Shown here: positions 47,120 to 55,955 of the stretch, in pieces
Position numbering within the stretch: the first letter of the stretch is position 1
How the letters are laid out: each line of letters begins with the position of its first letter
NCBI RefSeq assembly: GCF_000380335.1
Contig: NC_021149.1
Span: 4,888,501-4,952,500, forward strand
DNA length: 64,000 bases
Direction: 5' to 3'
Origin: Azotobacter vinelandii CA
GTDB taxonomy: Bacteria > Pseudomonadota > Gammaproteobacteria > Pseudomonadales > Pseudomonadaceae
Notes under the pieces: model-generated
Told to the model about the DNA's origin: nothing
Databases searched by the model: none
Seen by the model: only the letters and a program-made list of their open reading frames with translations
Translations under genes and position numbers: made by a program

Positions 47120-48018
47120 AGCCGGCCCTCCAGTTCCTTGGCCTGGTTGCGGTTGAGCAGGACGATCGGCACCAGCAGGATCGCCAGCATCACCACCGCC
47201 AGGGCCGCGGCCACCGGCCAGTCGCGGTTGTTGAAGAACTCCTGCCAGAGCACCTTGCCGATCATCAGCGTCTCGGGGCCGCCGAGCAGCTCGGGAATCA
47301 CGAACTCGCCGACCACCGGGATGAACACCAGCATGCAGCCGGCGACGATGCCGTTCTTCGACAGCGGCACGGTGATCTTCCAGAAACTGGCCAGCGGATG
47401 CGCGCCCAGGTCGGCGGCGGCCTCCAGCAGGCTCGGGTCGTGCTTGACCAGGTTGGCGTAGAGCGGCAGGACCATGAACGGCAGGTAGGAATAGACCACG
47501 CCGATGTACACGGCCAGGTCGGTGTTGAGGATGCGCAGCGGCGCATCGATCAGCCCCAGCCCCTGCAGCAGGCCGTTGAGCAGGCCGTTGCTGCCGAGGA
47601 TGCCCATCCAGGCGTAGACGCGGATCAGGATCGCGGTCCAGGTCGGCATCATGATCAGCAGCAGGTAGACGGTCTGCATCTCCTTGCTGGCGCGGGCGAT
47701 GGCGTAGGCCATCGGATAGCCGATCAGCAGGCAGAGCAGGGTGCCGACGGCGGCGATCTTCAGCGAGCCCAGGTAGGCGGACAGGTACAGCTCGTCCTGG
47801 CCGAGGAATACATAGTTGTTCAGGTTGGCCAGGATCTTCAGCTGCTGGTCGACGTAGCTGAAGATCTCCGTGTACGGCGGAATCGCCACCGCGGCCTCGG
47901 AGAAGCTGATCTTCAGCACGATGGCGAAGGGCAGCAGGAAGAACAGCAGCAGCCAGACGAAGGGGATGCCGACGACCAGTTGGCGGCCGCCGGGAAGCAA
48001 TCGGCGGAATCTTTTCAT
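47116..48018 (-). CDS. spuG: Polyamine ABC transporter permease (PotH/SpuG)
   Basis: 300-aa permease with six helices. EAA loop SLLEAAADLGAHPLASFWKI; the periplasmic loop after helix 1 (PPYTEIFSYVDQQ) is typical of PotH/PotB. I chose the ATG at 48018 (MKRFRRLLPGGRQ). It overlaps the upstream ATPase stop and the downstream permease start by 4 bases each, so all three are translationally coupled. Confidence 0.9.
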   Translation of the reverse strand: MKRFRRLLPGGRQLVVGIPFVWLLLFFLLPFAIVLKISFSEAAVAIPPYTEIFSYVDQQLKILANLNNYVFLGQDELYLSAYLGSLKIAAVGTLLCLLIGYPMAYAIARASKEMQTVYLLLIMMPTWTAILIRVYAWMGILGSNGLLNGLLQGLGLIDAPLRILNTDLAVYIGVVYSYLPFMVLPLYANLVKHDPSLLEAAADLGAHPLASFWKITVPLSKNGIVAGCMLVFIPVVGEFVIPELLGGPETLMIGKVLWQEFFNNRDWPVAAALAVVMLAILLVPIVLLNRNQAKELEGRL

Positions 48019-49166
48019 GCGTGCAGCACCACCCCGCTGTCGTCGAGCCAACTGACGTACACCTGGTCACCCCAGGTCGGCCGCTGGCCGTGGCGCTCGG
48101 CATTGGCCATGAAGGCCTGCACCACCTGTCCCGAGGGCAGCTCGACGTAGTACATGGAATGCCCGCCCAGGTAGGCGATGTCCTTCACCCGCCCCTGCGA
48201 CCAGTTGTGCCCCTCGTGCTGCAGCTCGGGCTTGTCCGCGCCGAGCAGCACCTTTTCCGGGCGCAGGGCGTAGGTGACGCGCTTTTCCTCGGCGCGGGTG
48301 GAAATGCCGTGGCCGATGTAGATGGGCCGCTCCAGTTGCGGCGAGGCGACGACCGCATGGTCGGGGCTGTCGTCCACCAGTTCGCCGTCGAACAGGTTGA
48401 CGTTGCCGATGAACTCGCAGACCAACCGGTTGGCCGGACTCTCGTAGATGTCCATCGGGCTGCCGACCTGGACGATCCGCCCCTGATGCATGATGGCGAT
48501 GCGCGCGGCCATGGTCATCGCCTCCTCCTGATCGTGGGTGACCATCACGCAGGTCACGCCGACCCGCTCGATGATCTGCACCAGTTCCAGTTGCATCTGC
48601 GAGCGCAGCTTCTTGTCCAGCGCGCCCATCGGTTCGTCGAGCAGCAGCAACTTCGGCCGCTTCGCCAGCGAACGGGCCAGCGCCACGCGCTGGCGCTGAC
48701 CACCGGAGAGCTGGTGGGGCTTGCGCCGGGCGTACTCGGTCATCTGCACCAGCCTGAGCATTTCCGCCACGCGCTCGTCGATCTCGGCCCTGGGCAGGCG
48801 GTCCTGCTTGAGGCCGAAGGCGATGTTCTGCTCCACGCTCATGTGCGGGAACAGCGCGTAGGACTGGAACATCATGTTGATCGGCCGCTCGTAGGGCGGC
48901 AGCTCGGTGATGTCCTGCCCTTCCAGATGGATGCGCCCCTCGGTCGGCCGCTCGAAACCGGCGAGCATGCGCAGCAGGGTCGACTTGCCGCAGCCGGAGC
49001 CGCCGAGCAGGGCGAAGATCTCGCCCTTGTGGATGGACAGGGAAATGCCGTCCACCGCCACCATGGCGTCGAACTTCTTGGTCACCCGGTCGATCCTGAC
49101 CAGCACCTCCTTCGCCGGCTGATCGGCGGCGAGAGCATTCGTGTTAACACCGGCGACAGTCGCCAT
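48015..49166 (-). CDS. spuF: Polyamine ABC transporter ATP-binding protein (PotG/SpuF)
   Basis: 383-aa importer ATPase. Walker [16 protein letters not shown], signature QLSGGQRQRVALARS, Walker B LLLDEPMGALD, and a C-terminal TOBE domain (about residues 300-383). Start ATG at 49166; the N-terminal 20 residues are poorly conserved. The binding-protein gene is upstream, with a 222-bp gap. Confidence 0.92.
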   Translation of the reverse strand: MATVAGVNTNALAADQPAKEVLVRIDRVTKKFDAMVAVDGISLSIHKGEIFALLGGSGCGKSTLLRMLAGFERPTEGRIHLEGQDITELPPYERPINMMFQSYALFPHMSVEQNIAFGLKQDRLPRAEIDERVAEMLRLVQMTEYARRKPHQLSGGQRQRVALARSLAKRPKLLLLDEPMGALDKKLRSQMQLELVQIIERVGVTCVMVTHDQEEAMTMAARIAIMHQGRIVQVGSPMDIYESPANRLVCEFIGNVNLFDGELVDDSPDHAVVASPQLERPIYIGHGISTRAEEKRVTYALRPEKVLLGADKPELQHEGHNWSQGRVKDIAYLGGHSMYYVELPSGQVVQAFMANAERHGQRPTWGDQVYVSWLDDSGVVLHA

Positions 49167-49388
49167 GATCTCAACTCCACTCAAGAACAGGAGGCCTCCG
49201 GTCGCCCCGTCGGCCTTCGGCCGAGCAGCCCGCGGGAGGCGGCATATCGGATTGCGGAGCGCCCGCCGGCCGGCGAAGCGCTTCCCGTGGCATAGGCCGG
49301 CCGCGCCTTCCCGCCGGGCGCGGCGGTCCGCAGCAGGAGACGCGCCCGGCCGGCGGCGCGACACGTCCTTTTGTGAGCGCCGGTCCCG

Positions 49389-50889
<1,501 letters not shown>

Positions 50890-50961
50890 GGATAACGCCA
50901 CGCTCTGCGGCAAATTTGGAGCGCAGCGGAAAATTTGTCCGACAGCAACCCATTGTTACGT
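50890..50961 (-). other. attC recombination site C (gene-cassette site)
   Basis: 72-nt imperfect palindrome starting 3 bp after the HNH gene stop. Read on the minus strand it begins ACGTAAC (RYYYAAC type) and ends GTTATCC (GTT-type core). The inner arms GCTGTCGGACAAATTT and AAATTTGCCGCAGAGC pair with an unpaired base, as in integron attC hairpins. Same orientation as the other two sites. Confidence 0.75.
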
Positions 50962-50964
50962 GTT

Positions 50965-51708
50965 TTACTCACTTTTGGCCAAATGCGCCTTAAGCTGCTC
51001 AATCGTTAAAGCTGGACGGGTACGATGTATGATTGCATGGCAATTGGCACAAACTGGGATCAGATCCTTTACTGGATCAAGCACATACTCTTTTGCAATC
51101 TCAGCAAGTGGCACTATATGATGCACATGAATATATTTCTGTCCGATTTCTCCATACACAGCCTCAAAATCAAAACCGCATACAGAACAGCTATAGCCGT
51201 AGCGAGCAACACACTTAGCTCGTGCATCGGCGCTTCGCTCATAGGTATTAACTGAAACCATTTTAGATGCACCCTCTATATAGTTCTCAGGTGTATCTAT
51301 TTCCTCAGCCAGTTGATTCCCCATTCCACCATCAGAAGCATACCATTTACCTCCGACTCGTTTCAAAATCTTACTCGATAGCTCAGGAATAAAACCTTCT
51401 ATCTTTGCAGGACCAATCCCATTCTTATCCTTGTTTGCGCCTGAGTAGATAATTGGGAATGTCTGTAACTCATATCCTTCTTCCTCAATTAGCCGGATAT
51501 GTTCTCTCGATTGTTCATACGCAGGCTGCTTCCTTCCTCTTTCGCTGTACTCCCATGTATCACTCAAAATGAGTGACGTATCACCATCAGTATTTGTGTC
51601 CCAAGCACCAAATATGATGACTTTCTTGCCCTCATTGATGAATGACCAGCTCCATGTCCAGTTCCTGCAAGTTGCGCCTTGCGCTTCTATAAATTTTTTT
51701 CGACTCAC
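50965..51708 (-). CDS. HNH endonuclease, cassette-borne
   Basis: 247-aa protein whose C-terminal HNH nuclease domain is clear: CSVCGFDFEAVYGEIGQKYI, the core HVHHIVPLAEIAKEY and IPVCANCHAIIHR, with two CxxC zinc pairs. The N-terminal half (KVIIFGAWDTNTDGDTSLIL, QSREHIRLIEEEGYELQTFP) is a separate domain like that of McrA-type restriction nucleases, suggesting defence against modified DNA; this is inference. Start is a GTG at 51708. Much AT-richer than its surroundings and followed directly by attC site C, so it is a gene cassette. Confidence 0.85.
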   Translation of the reverse strand: MSRKKFIEAQGATCRNWTWSWSFINEGKKVIIFGAWDTNTDGDTSLILSDTWEYSERGRKQPAYEQSREHIRLIEEEGYELQTFPIIYSGANKDKNGIGPAKIEGFIPELSSKILKRVGGKWYASDGGMGNQLAEEIDTPENYIEGASKMVSVNTYERSADARAKCVARYGYSCSVCGFDFEAVYGEIGQKYIHVHHIVPLAEIAKEYVLDPVKDLIPVCANCHAIIHRTRPALTIEQLKAHLAKSE

Positions 51709-51739
51709 GATTCAGTGCTCTATTCCCATGGCACGTAAT

Positions 51740-51780
51740 GCCTAAATTAAGCCGCGCCGCGGAGTGACGTCGGCTTGAAT
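51740..51780 (-). other. attC site B, distal half (split by the insertion sequence)
   Basis: Contains GCCTAAATTAAGCCGCG and GACGTCGGCTTGAAT. Joined to 53025-53038 it rebuilds an attC site: on the minus strand GCCTAACAATTCATTC, then AAGCCGACG pairing with CGGCTT, ending TTTAGGC. The outer core has T where G is expected (TTTAGGC) and is a few bases short, so it may be inactive even without the insertion. Confidence 0.7.
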
Positions 51781-53024
51781 GCTGTGATGGACTCTCCCTG
51801 CACCACACTTATCCGCACCAACGGTGCCGTGAGTGATGTTCGGAGGATTGCAGCGATGCCCAAACAGATTGCAGTGGATTTGGCCAAGTCCGTTTACCAG
51901 GTTGCCGAGAGCGTCCGCCGGCCACGTGAATCAGCGCAGACGGCTGGGTCGCGAGGCATTTCGCCGGTATATACAGGAGCAGGCGGAACCGGTCGAGTGG
52001 CTGATGGAAGCCTGTGGCACGGCGCACTACTGGGGACGCTTCGCCCAGTCGCTGGGGCATCGGGTGATCCTGCTGCATCCGCGCTACGTGAAACCCTACC
52101 GGCGACGCAACAAGACCGACCGCAACGACTGCGACGCCCTCCTCGAAGCGGCGCGCTGCGCCGGCATTCATCCGGTGCCGGTGAAGAGCCATGAGCAGCA
52201 GCAACTGCAACAGCTGCACGGCCTGCGCGAAGCTTGGAAGAAGAGCCGCACCCAGCGCATCAACCTGCTGCGCGGCATCTTCCGCGAGATGGGCCTTGAG
52301 GCGCCGGCGTCGATAGCTGCCTTCCTCCATGCAGCCAATGAACTGGTTGAGCAACCCGAAGTGGCGGCCCGGCGCGGCCAACTGCAGATCGTCCTGGCGG
52401 AGATCAACCTGTACGAGCAATGCATGGTCGAGTGCGAGCAGCAGCTCGCCCGCTGGCATGCCGACGACGCCATCGTGCGCAGGCTCGACGAAGTCAGCGG
52501 CATCGGTCTGCTGAGTGCCAGCGCCCTGAAAACGGCGGTCGGCCAGCCCGAGCGCTTTGCCAGTGGCCGCCAGTTGAGCGCCTGGCTGGGCATGACGCCC
52601 CGCGAGTACAGCAGTGGCAATACCCGCAAGCTGGAACACATCAGCCGGCAGGGCAACGTCTATGTGCGCACCCTGCTGATCCACGGCGCCGCCAGCAAGG
52701 CGGCCGTGGCGCTGGCCAACAAGCTGGTGCGGATCTGCTGGGCGATGTGGTGTCATGAGCGGCGCTTCAGCGGCGACTGGCAGAGCAGCAGGTTTTCCCG
52801 TGGTTGTGGTGAATAGCGACACTGTCGGAACAGGCGAGTCCTGCAGCGGAGCAAGGCCGATAACAATGCTGATCCTGGTGATCGATTGAACGCTTGGCCC
52901 CCGCTGCGCGAACCACAGAGTGGCCCGGACGGTAATGTCCATGGAAGGCCGGATATATGAATGCAACCGCACTGGCGACAGGGTTGGAAAGGCTTTACTC
53001 ACCACTTGTGGGGAGAGTCCATAT
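51781..53024 (+). mobile_element. IS110/IS1111-family insertion sequence inside attC site B
   Basis: About 1.24 kb. Subterminal inverted repeats ATGGACTCTCCC (51787-51798) and GGGAGAGTCCAT (53011-53022) flank one transposase gene. Outer ends are estimated from the usual few bases outside IS1111 repeats, so they are uncertain by some bases. No target-site duplication is expected for this family. The IS1111-attC group is known to insert specifically into attC sites, which is exactly what is seen. Confidence 0.82.
51856..52816 (+). pseudogene. IS1111-type transposase, frameshifted and internally deleted
   Basis: DEDD transposase. The start MPKQIAVDLAKSVYQVAESV (from 51856) is in one frame, and GHVNQRRRLGREAFRRYIQE onwards in another; a 1-base shift near 51915-51925 separates them. 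The C-terminal Transposase_20 domain is recognisable (LDEVSGIGLLSASALKTAVG, FASGRQLSAWLGMTPREYSS). Around LIHGAASKAAVALANKLVRI about 30 residues usual in the family appear to be missing. Probably no longer able to transpose alone. Confidence 0.75.
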
Positions 53025-53038
53025 ATGAATTGTTAGGC
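53025..53038 (-). other. attC site B, proximal half
   Basis: On the minus strand GCCTAACAATTCAT directly overlaps the TAA stop of the methyltransferase gene, as in many cassettes. GCCTAAC is a perfect RYYYAAC core. The insertion sequence begins right after it. Confidence 0.72.
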
Positions 53039-53797
53039 CTTTTTGATGCTGAGGCGTGGCATGAGTGCGAACACACCCCAGCCCAAGTACTCGCGCGTGT
53101 AGGTTGCATAACGCTCAGGCTCCGTGGTCAGTTTAGAGCGAACCTCATCTGCTAACTCATCGTCAGGATTGGCTTCAAGCCATCGGCGCATGGTGAGCCA
53201 CTTGGCTGCTTCGTACCTGTCCCAACCATCTTGATTGGCCAGAACCATCTCAACGACGTCGTAGCCAAGGCGATCAAAAGACGCGATAAATTCAGGGAGC
53301 GGGAGAAAGTCAGAAATGGCGTTGGCAAGACATCCTTTGGCAATCTCTTCTGTTGGCGGCAATTGCCGCCAATAAGGCTCGCCGATCAGGATGATTCCGC
53401 CGGTGCGTAGGCTTCGCGCCAGAAGCTCGATGGTGCCAACGACGCCCCCGCCAATCCAGGTGGCACCGACACAAGCTGCTACATCAGCCTTGTTGTCAGA
53501 GACATAACCCGCTGCATCGTCATGAATGAACTCAACTTGATGGGTAACTCCGAGCTCTTCAGCACGCTGTTTTGCCTGTTCGGTGAACAACGGACTCATG
53601 TCGATGCCGGTGCCGACAATGCCGTGGTCACGTGCCCAGGTGCATAGCATCTCGCCCGAACCGCTACCAAGGTCGAGCACTCGTGCCCCTGCCGCCAGAC
53701 GCAACGCAGCACCTAGCGTAGCGAACTTATCGGGTGTGAACGGGTTGTGGATGCGGTGCGCGCTTTCCGTAATGCTGAATATCCGAGGGATGTCCAA
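53033..53797 (-). CDS. SAM-dependent methyltransferase, cassette-borne
   Basis: 254-aa class I methyltransferase. SAM motif I is ARVLDLGSGSGEMLCTWA, followed by the acidic GTGIDMS and, later, VAACVGATWIGGG and GGIILIGEPYWRQLPP. This resembles small-molecule or cofactor methyltransferases annotated as SAM-dependent in many cassettes; the substrate is unknown. Start is a TTG at 53797 with AGGA upstream. The stop lies inside the attC B core, so gene plus site form one cassette. Confidence 0.8.
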   Translation of the reverse strand: MDIPRIFSITESAHRIHNPFTPDKFATLGAALRLAAGARVLDLGSGSGEMLCTWARDHGIVGTGIDMSPLFTEQAKQRAEELGVTHQVEFIHDDAAGYVSDNKADVAACVGATWIGGGVVGTIELLARSLRTGGIILIGEPYWRQLPPTEEIAKGCLANAISDFLPLPEFIASFDRLGYDVVEMVLANQDGWDRYEAAKWLTMRRWLEANPDDELADEVRSKLTTEPERYATYTREYLGWGVFALMPRLSIKKA

Positions 53798-53842
53798 TGC
53801 GTAAATTTCCTAAAGGCTGTTATTAACCCGTTCATTATTTGA

Positions 53843-53974
53843 TCAGCCTGGTGCTGCCAAAGCCTTGATAGCCATTGGCAGCATCAGGCAGACAAAGGCT
53901 ATGAAGTGAAAGCCCACCAGCGTCGAAGCCAGGCACTCGTAGTCCCGGCTCAGCCTTCGAAAGCGCCGCCCAAA
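53843..53974 (-). pseudogene. C-terminal stub of an IS5-type transposase
   Basis: A 43-codon open stretch ending in TGA reads [20 protein letters not shown] and [10 protein letters not shown], the typical C-terminus of IS5-group DDE transposases. It is preceded in frame by a stop, so only the last part remains. It lies between attC site A and the methyltransferase gene. Confidence 0.6.
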
Positions 53975-54029
53975 TCAATCAATTGATATCAAACCAATCT
54001 GCGACCACTGTACTCATCACAACCCCACT

Positions 54030-54088
54030 CTCTAACGTTTGAGTTCAGAGGCGTGCTTTAGCGCGTCCGCTGGAACGAATTGTTATGT
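54030..54088 (-). other. attC recombination site A (gene-cassette site)
   Basis: 59-nt site starting 2 bp after the stop of the 287-aa gene. On the minus strand it begins ACATAACAATTCGTTCCAGC and ends AACTCAAACGTTAGA. The arms CAGCGGACGCGC and GCACGCCTCTG pair around a TAAA loop with one extrahelical base. This is a textbook integron attC layout. Confidence 0.88.
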
Positions 54089-54090
54089 GA

Positions 54091-54954
54091 CTACTTCTGA
54101 TGAAAAACGGTTTTTAGCTGGCCTTCTTGAAATACTTTGCAAACTGAAGGTCTATCAATTGCAAAGCTGCCATTGTCCCTGACTTTGTCGATTGCTTTAT
54201 TTATAAAATCAAAAAACTTCCGCGATGGCGAAATCTCTTCTTCGATAGCGATTTGCATAGCATCTTGGGCTGTGGCTTCAAATTCGCTTTTCATGCCAAG
54301 CACTGCAACTCTACCTTCTTCAATTCGTTCTTTAGTTGCATAAACCTCTATAAGCCCCTCCGCATTGAGGCGGCTTCCCATTCTAAAAGCAAATAGTTGA
54401 TGATTCTTTTCTTTTGGGCAATATATCCCAACTGCAAACTCGGAGTACATAGCCTTTAATGACTGCTCGTCAATTTTGTATTTTCTTGCGGAAGTCAACG
54501 CCTCGTTGATGGAGTACTCAACTATTTTTGCTATGTCATTCGCTGTAACTAAATCAATATAGTCATTGGGTGTGAACATGTCTTCAGCCCACTCGTCAAT
54601 GCCTTGATTAATTTCTAGTTCATTCCGCTGGCAGTGCCTTATAAGAACATACTTTCCGGGCGTGAGTAGTTCTTTTGCTCTTTCATAACTAATGCGAATT
54701 TTTCGTAGGTGTTCTGAAATAAGATTTAACACATGTTGCGCTGTAAAGGTGCTGCCCGCAATTGCAACAAAGCACTCAGCCTCGTAATGCACTTCCAGAT
54801 AACTGCGAAAATAGACGCCGTTGAAGAAGGGTTTCCAAACTTTTATTTCGACAGGGTAAATTTTCCTGAAACCGCCTAGAATTGTTTGCTTTCCGTTGGA
54901 GTTCGGGGCAGTGATGCTGCTATCTGCGACTGCAAACAAACCCACAGGCTTCAT
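54091..54954 (-). CDS. Uncharacterised 287-aa cassette protein, possibly Ntn-hydrolase-like
   Basis: 287 aa, no signal peptide or membrane helix, strongly AT-rich for this genome. The N-terminal half reads GLFAVADSSIT, then ILGGFRKIYPVEI and FVAIAGSTFTAQHVLNLISE. That pattern (VAD.S.T...GG..KI...AGS...A) is reminiscent of proteasome-beta/HslV-type Ntn hydrolases, which is a weak inference. The C-terminal half is helical (IGE-free, with AMQIAIEEEISPSRKFFDFI). Start ATG at 54954. attC site A follows directly, making it a mobile cassette. Confidence 0.75.
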   Translation of the reverse strand: MKPVGLFAVADSSITAPNSNGKQTILGGFRKIYPVEIKVWKPFFNGVYFRSYLEVHYEAECFVAIAGSTFTAQHVLNLISEHLRKIRISYERAKELLTPGKYVLIRHCQRNELEINQGIDEWAEDMFTPNDYIDLVTANDIAKIVEYSINEALTSARKYKIDEQSLKAMYSEFAVGIYCPKEKNHQLFAFRMGSRLNAEGLIEVYATKERIEEGRVAVLGMKSEFEATAQDAMQIAIEEEISPSRKFFDFINKAIDKVRDNGSFAIDRPSVCKVFQEGQLKTVFHQK

Positions 54955-55106
54955 TCCCGCTTTTTTTTGTGTGTCTCCAGTATCTTTTCCCCATGAAAAA
55001 GTTGCTTTTTTTCAAATTCATGACCGACAACAACTAGCGTCATCTTTATCTTCCGATCTTAAAGTGGAGGCTTAGCCGGGTGACTTGGCACATAACTACT
55101 ATTCGA

Positions 55107-55140
55107 CACCAAATGGCATGAACAAATACACCATTTGGTG
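55107..55140. repeat. Perfect 10-bp inverted repeat downstream of the toxin-antitoxin pair
   Basis: CACCAAATGG (55107-55116) and CCATTTGGTG (55131-55140) with a 14-nt spacer. It lies 83 bp after the antitoxin stop. A GTTATGT, of the kind that ends an attC or attI site, occurs about 15 bp further on, at the probable upstream edge of the 287-aa cassette. No RYYYAAC partner is seen, so an attC site is not called. It could be a terminator. The remaining gap 54955-55222 holds nothing else I recognise. Confidence 0.5.
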
Positions 55141-55222
55141 TGTAACATTCCCTTGCCACCCCCAGCGATACCCTCGCAGGCTGCAGCCTCCAACATGACC
55201 ACACTCGGCGGGGGTCCACGGC

Positions 55223-55537
55223 TCAGATCGCGGCCAGCCTTTCGGCCATGTCGGGGTACTGCTCGACCAGTCTGATGAGAACGGCAGCCTGTGCGTTCGG
55301 CTTGGCCTTGGCCTGCTCCCATTTGCGCAGGGTGCCCGTGCTGATGCGGAAGCGGCGGGCAAACACCTGTTGGGACATGTGCATTTTCTTGCGCAGGGCG
55401 ACGATCTCGCTCGCCGACACCTCCGGCGCCGGCCTTTCTTCGACCTCGTATTGGCGCAGAGTGATCTTGCCCTCACGGTGCGCCTCCATCTCGCCGATGC
55501 CCTGCATCATCTCGGCAAACAAATCACGCTTTTTCAC
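55223..55537 (-). CDS. HTH-type antitoxin (HigA/NadS-like)
   Basis: 104-aa antitoxin. The C-terminal XRE-type HTH reads SASEIVALRKKMHMSQQVFA and TGTLRKWEQAKAKPNAQAAV; the N-terminal half probably wraps the toxin. The start ATG at 55537 overlaps the toxin stop by 4 bases. Toxin-first order is usual for HigBA-type systems. It should repress the operon, perhaps through the palindrome at 55888-55904. Confidence 0.85.
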   Translation of the reverse strand: MKKRDLFAEMMQGIGEMEAHREGKITLRQYEVEERPAPEVSASEIVALRKKMHMSQQVFARRFRISTGTLRKWEQAKAKPNAQAAVLIRLVEQYPDMAERLAAI

Positions 55538-55878
55538 TTGGCACCTCGCTTTTTCAGCTCTGCGGTGATGGCCTGCTTGAGCAGCTTCTCCTGCTCGGCA
55601 GTGAGGTTCTCCAGCTCATTTTTGTCGTAGATGGCGAACATCCAGAACTGGCCATCGCCGAGCAGCCAGTAGTAGATGACGCGCAAGCCACCACGCTTTC
55701 CCTTCCCTCTGCGCCCATCGGCCCAGCGCAGCTTGCGGAAGCCGCCCGTGCGTGGCATGACGTCGCCGGCATCGGGGTTCTTCAGCAGTTCCCCCTGGAG
55801 TTGCCGATATTCGTCGTCGGTCAGGTAGTCGCCGACCGTGGCGGTAAAGCTCGTGGTTTCGATGAAGAGGGCTTTCAT
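55534..55878 (-). CDS. RelE/HigB-family toxin
   Basis: 114-aa RelE-superfamily mRNA interferase candidate. It begins MKALFIETTSFTATVGDYLT and has the family core DVMPRTGGFRKLRWADGRRG followed by GGLRVIYYWLLGDGQFWMFA and YDKNELENLT. These toxins cleave mRNA at the ribosome. Start ATG at 55878. It is followed by its antitoxin gene and lies at the right edge of the accessory segment. Confidence 0.87.
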   Translation of the reverse strand: MKALFIETTSFTATVGDYLTDDEYRQLQGELLKNPDAGDVMPRTGGFRKLRWADGRRGKGKRGGLRVIYYWLLGDGQFWMFAIYDKNELENLTAEQEKLLKQAITAELKKRGAK

Positions 55879-55887
55879 GGAAAAAGT

Positions 55888-55904
55888 GTAAGCAACTTGC
55901 TCAC
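55888..55904. promoter_or_regulatory. Putative operator of the toxin-antitoxin operon
   Basis: GTAAGCAACTTGCTCAC is a 17-bp near-perfect palindrome, 9 bp upstream of the toxin start. The position suits autorepression by the antitoxin. Confidence 0.6.
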
Positions 55905-55955
55905 ACTCAAGCAAGCAGGGTGGAGGCATGCTCTCACGCCTCCTCCTGCCCTGCC

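Noticed and set aside
55060-55222. A fourth attC site after the antitoxin gene
   Set aside because: A good inverted repeat and a GTTATGT are present, but there is no RYYYAAC core at the other end and the arms do not follow attC spacing.
50965-55537. An integron integrase or phage integrase in the accessory segment
   Set aside because: No protein on either strand shows tyrosine-recombinase motifs; the only recombinase-like gene is the IS1111 DEDD transposase.
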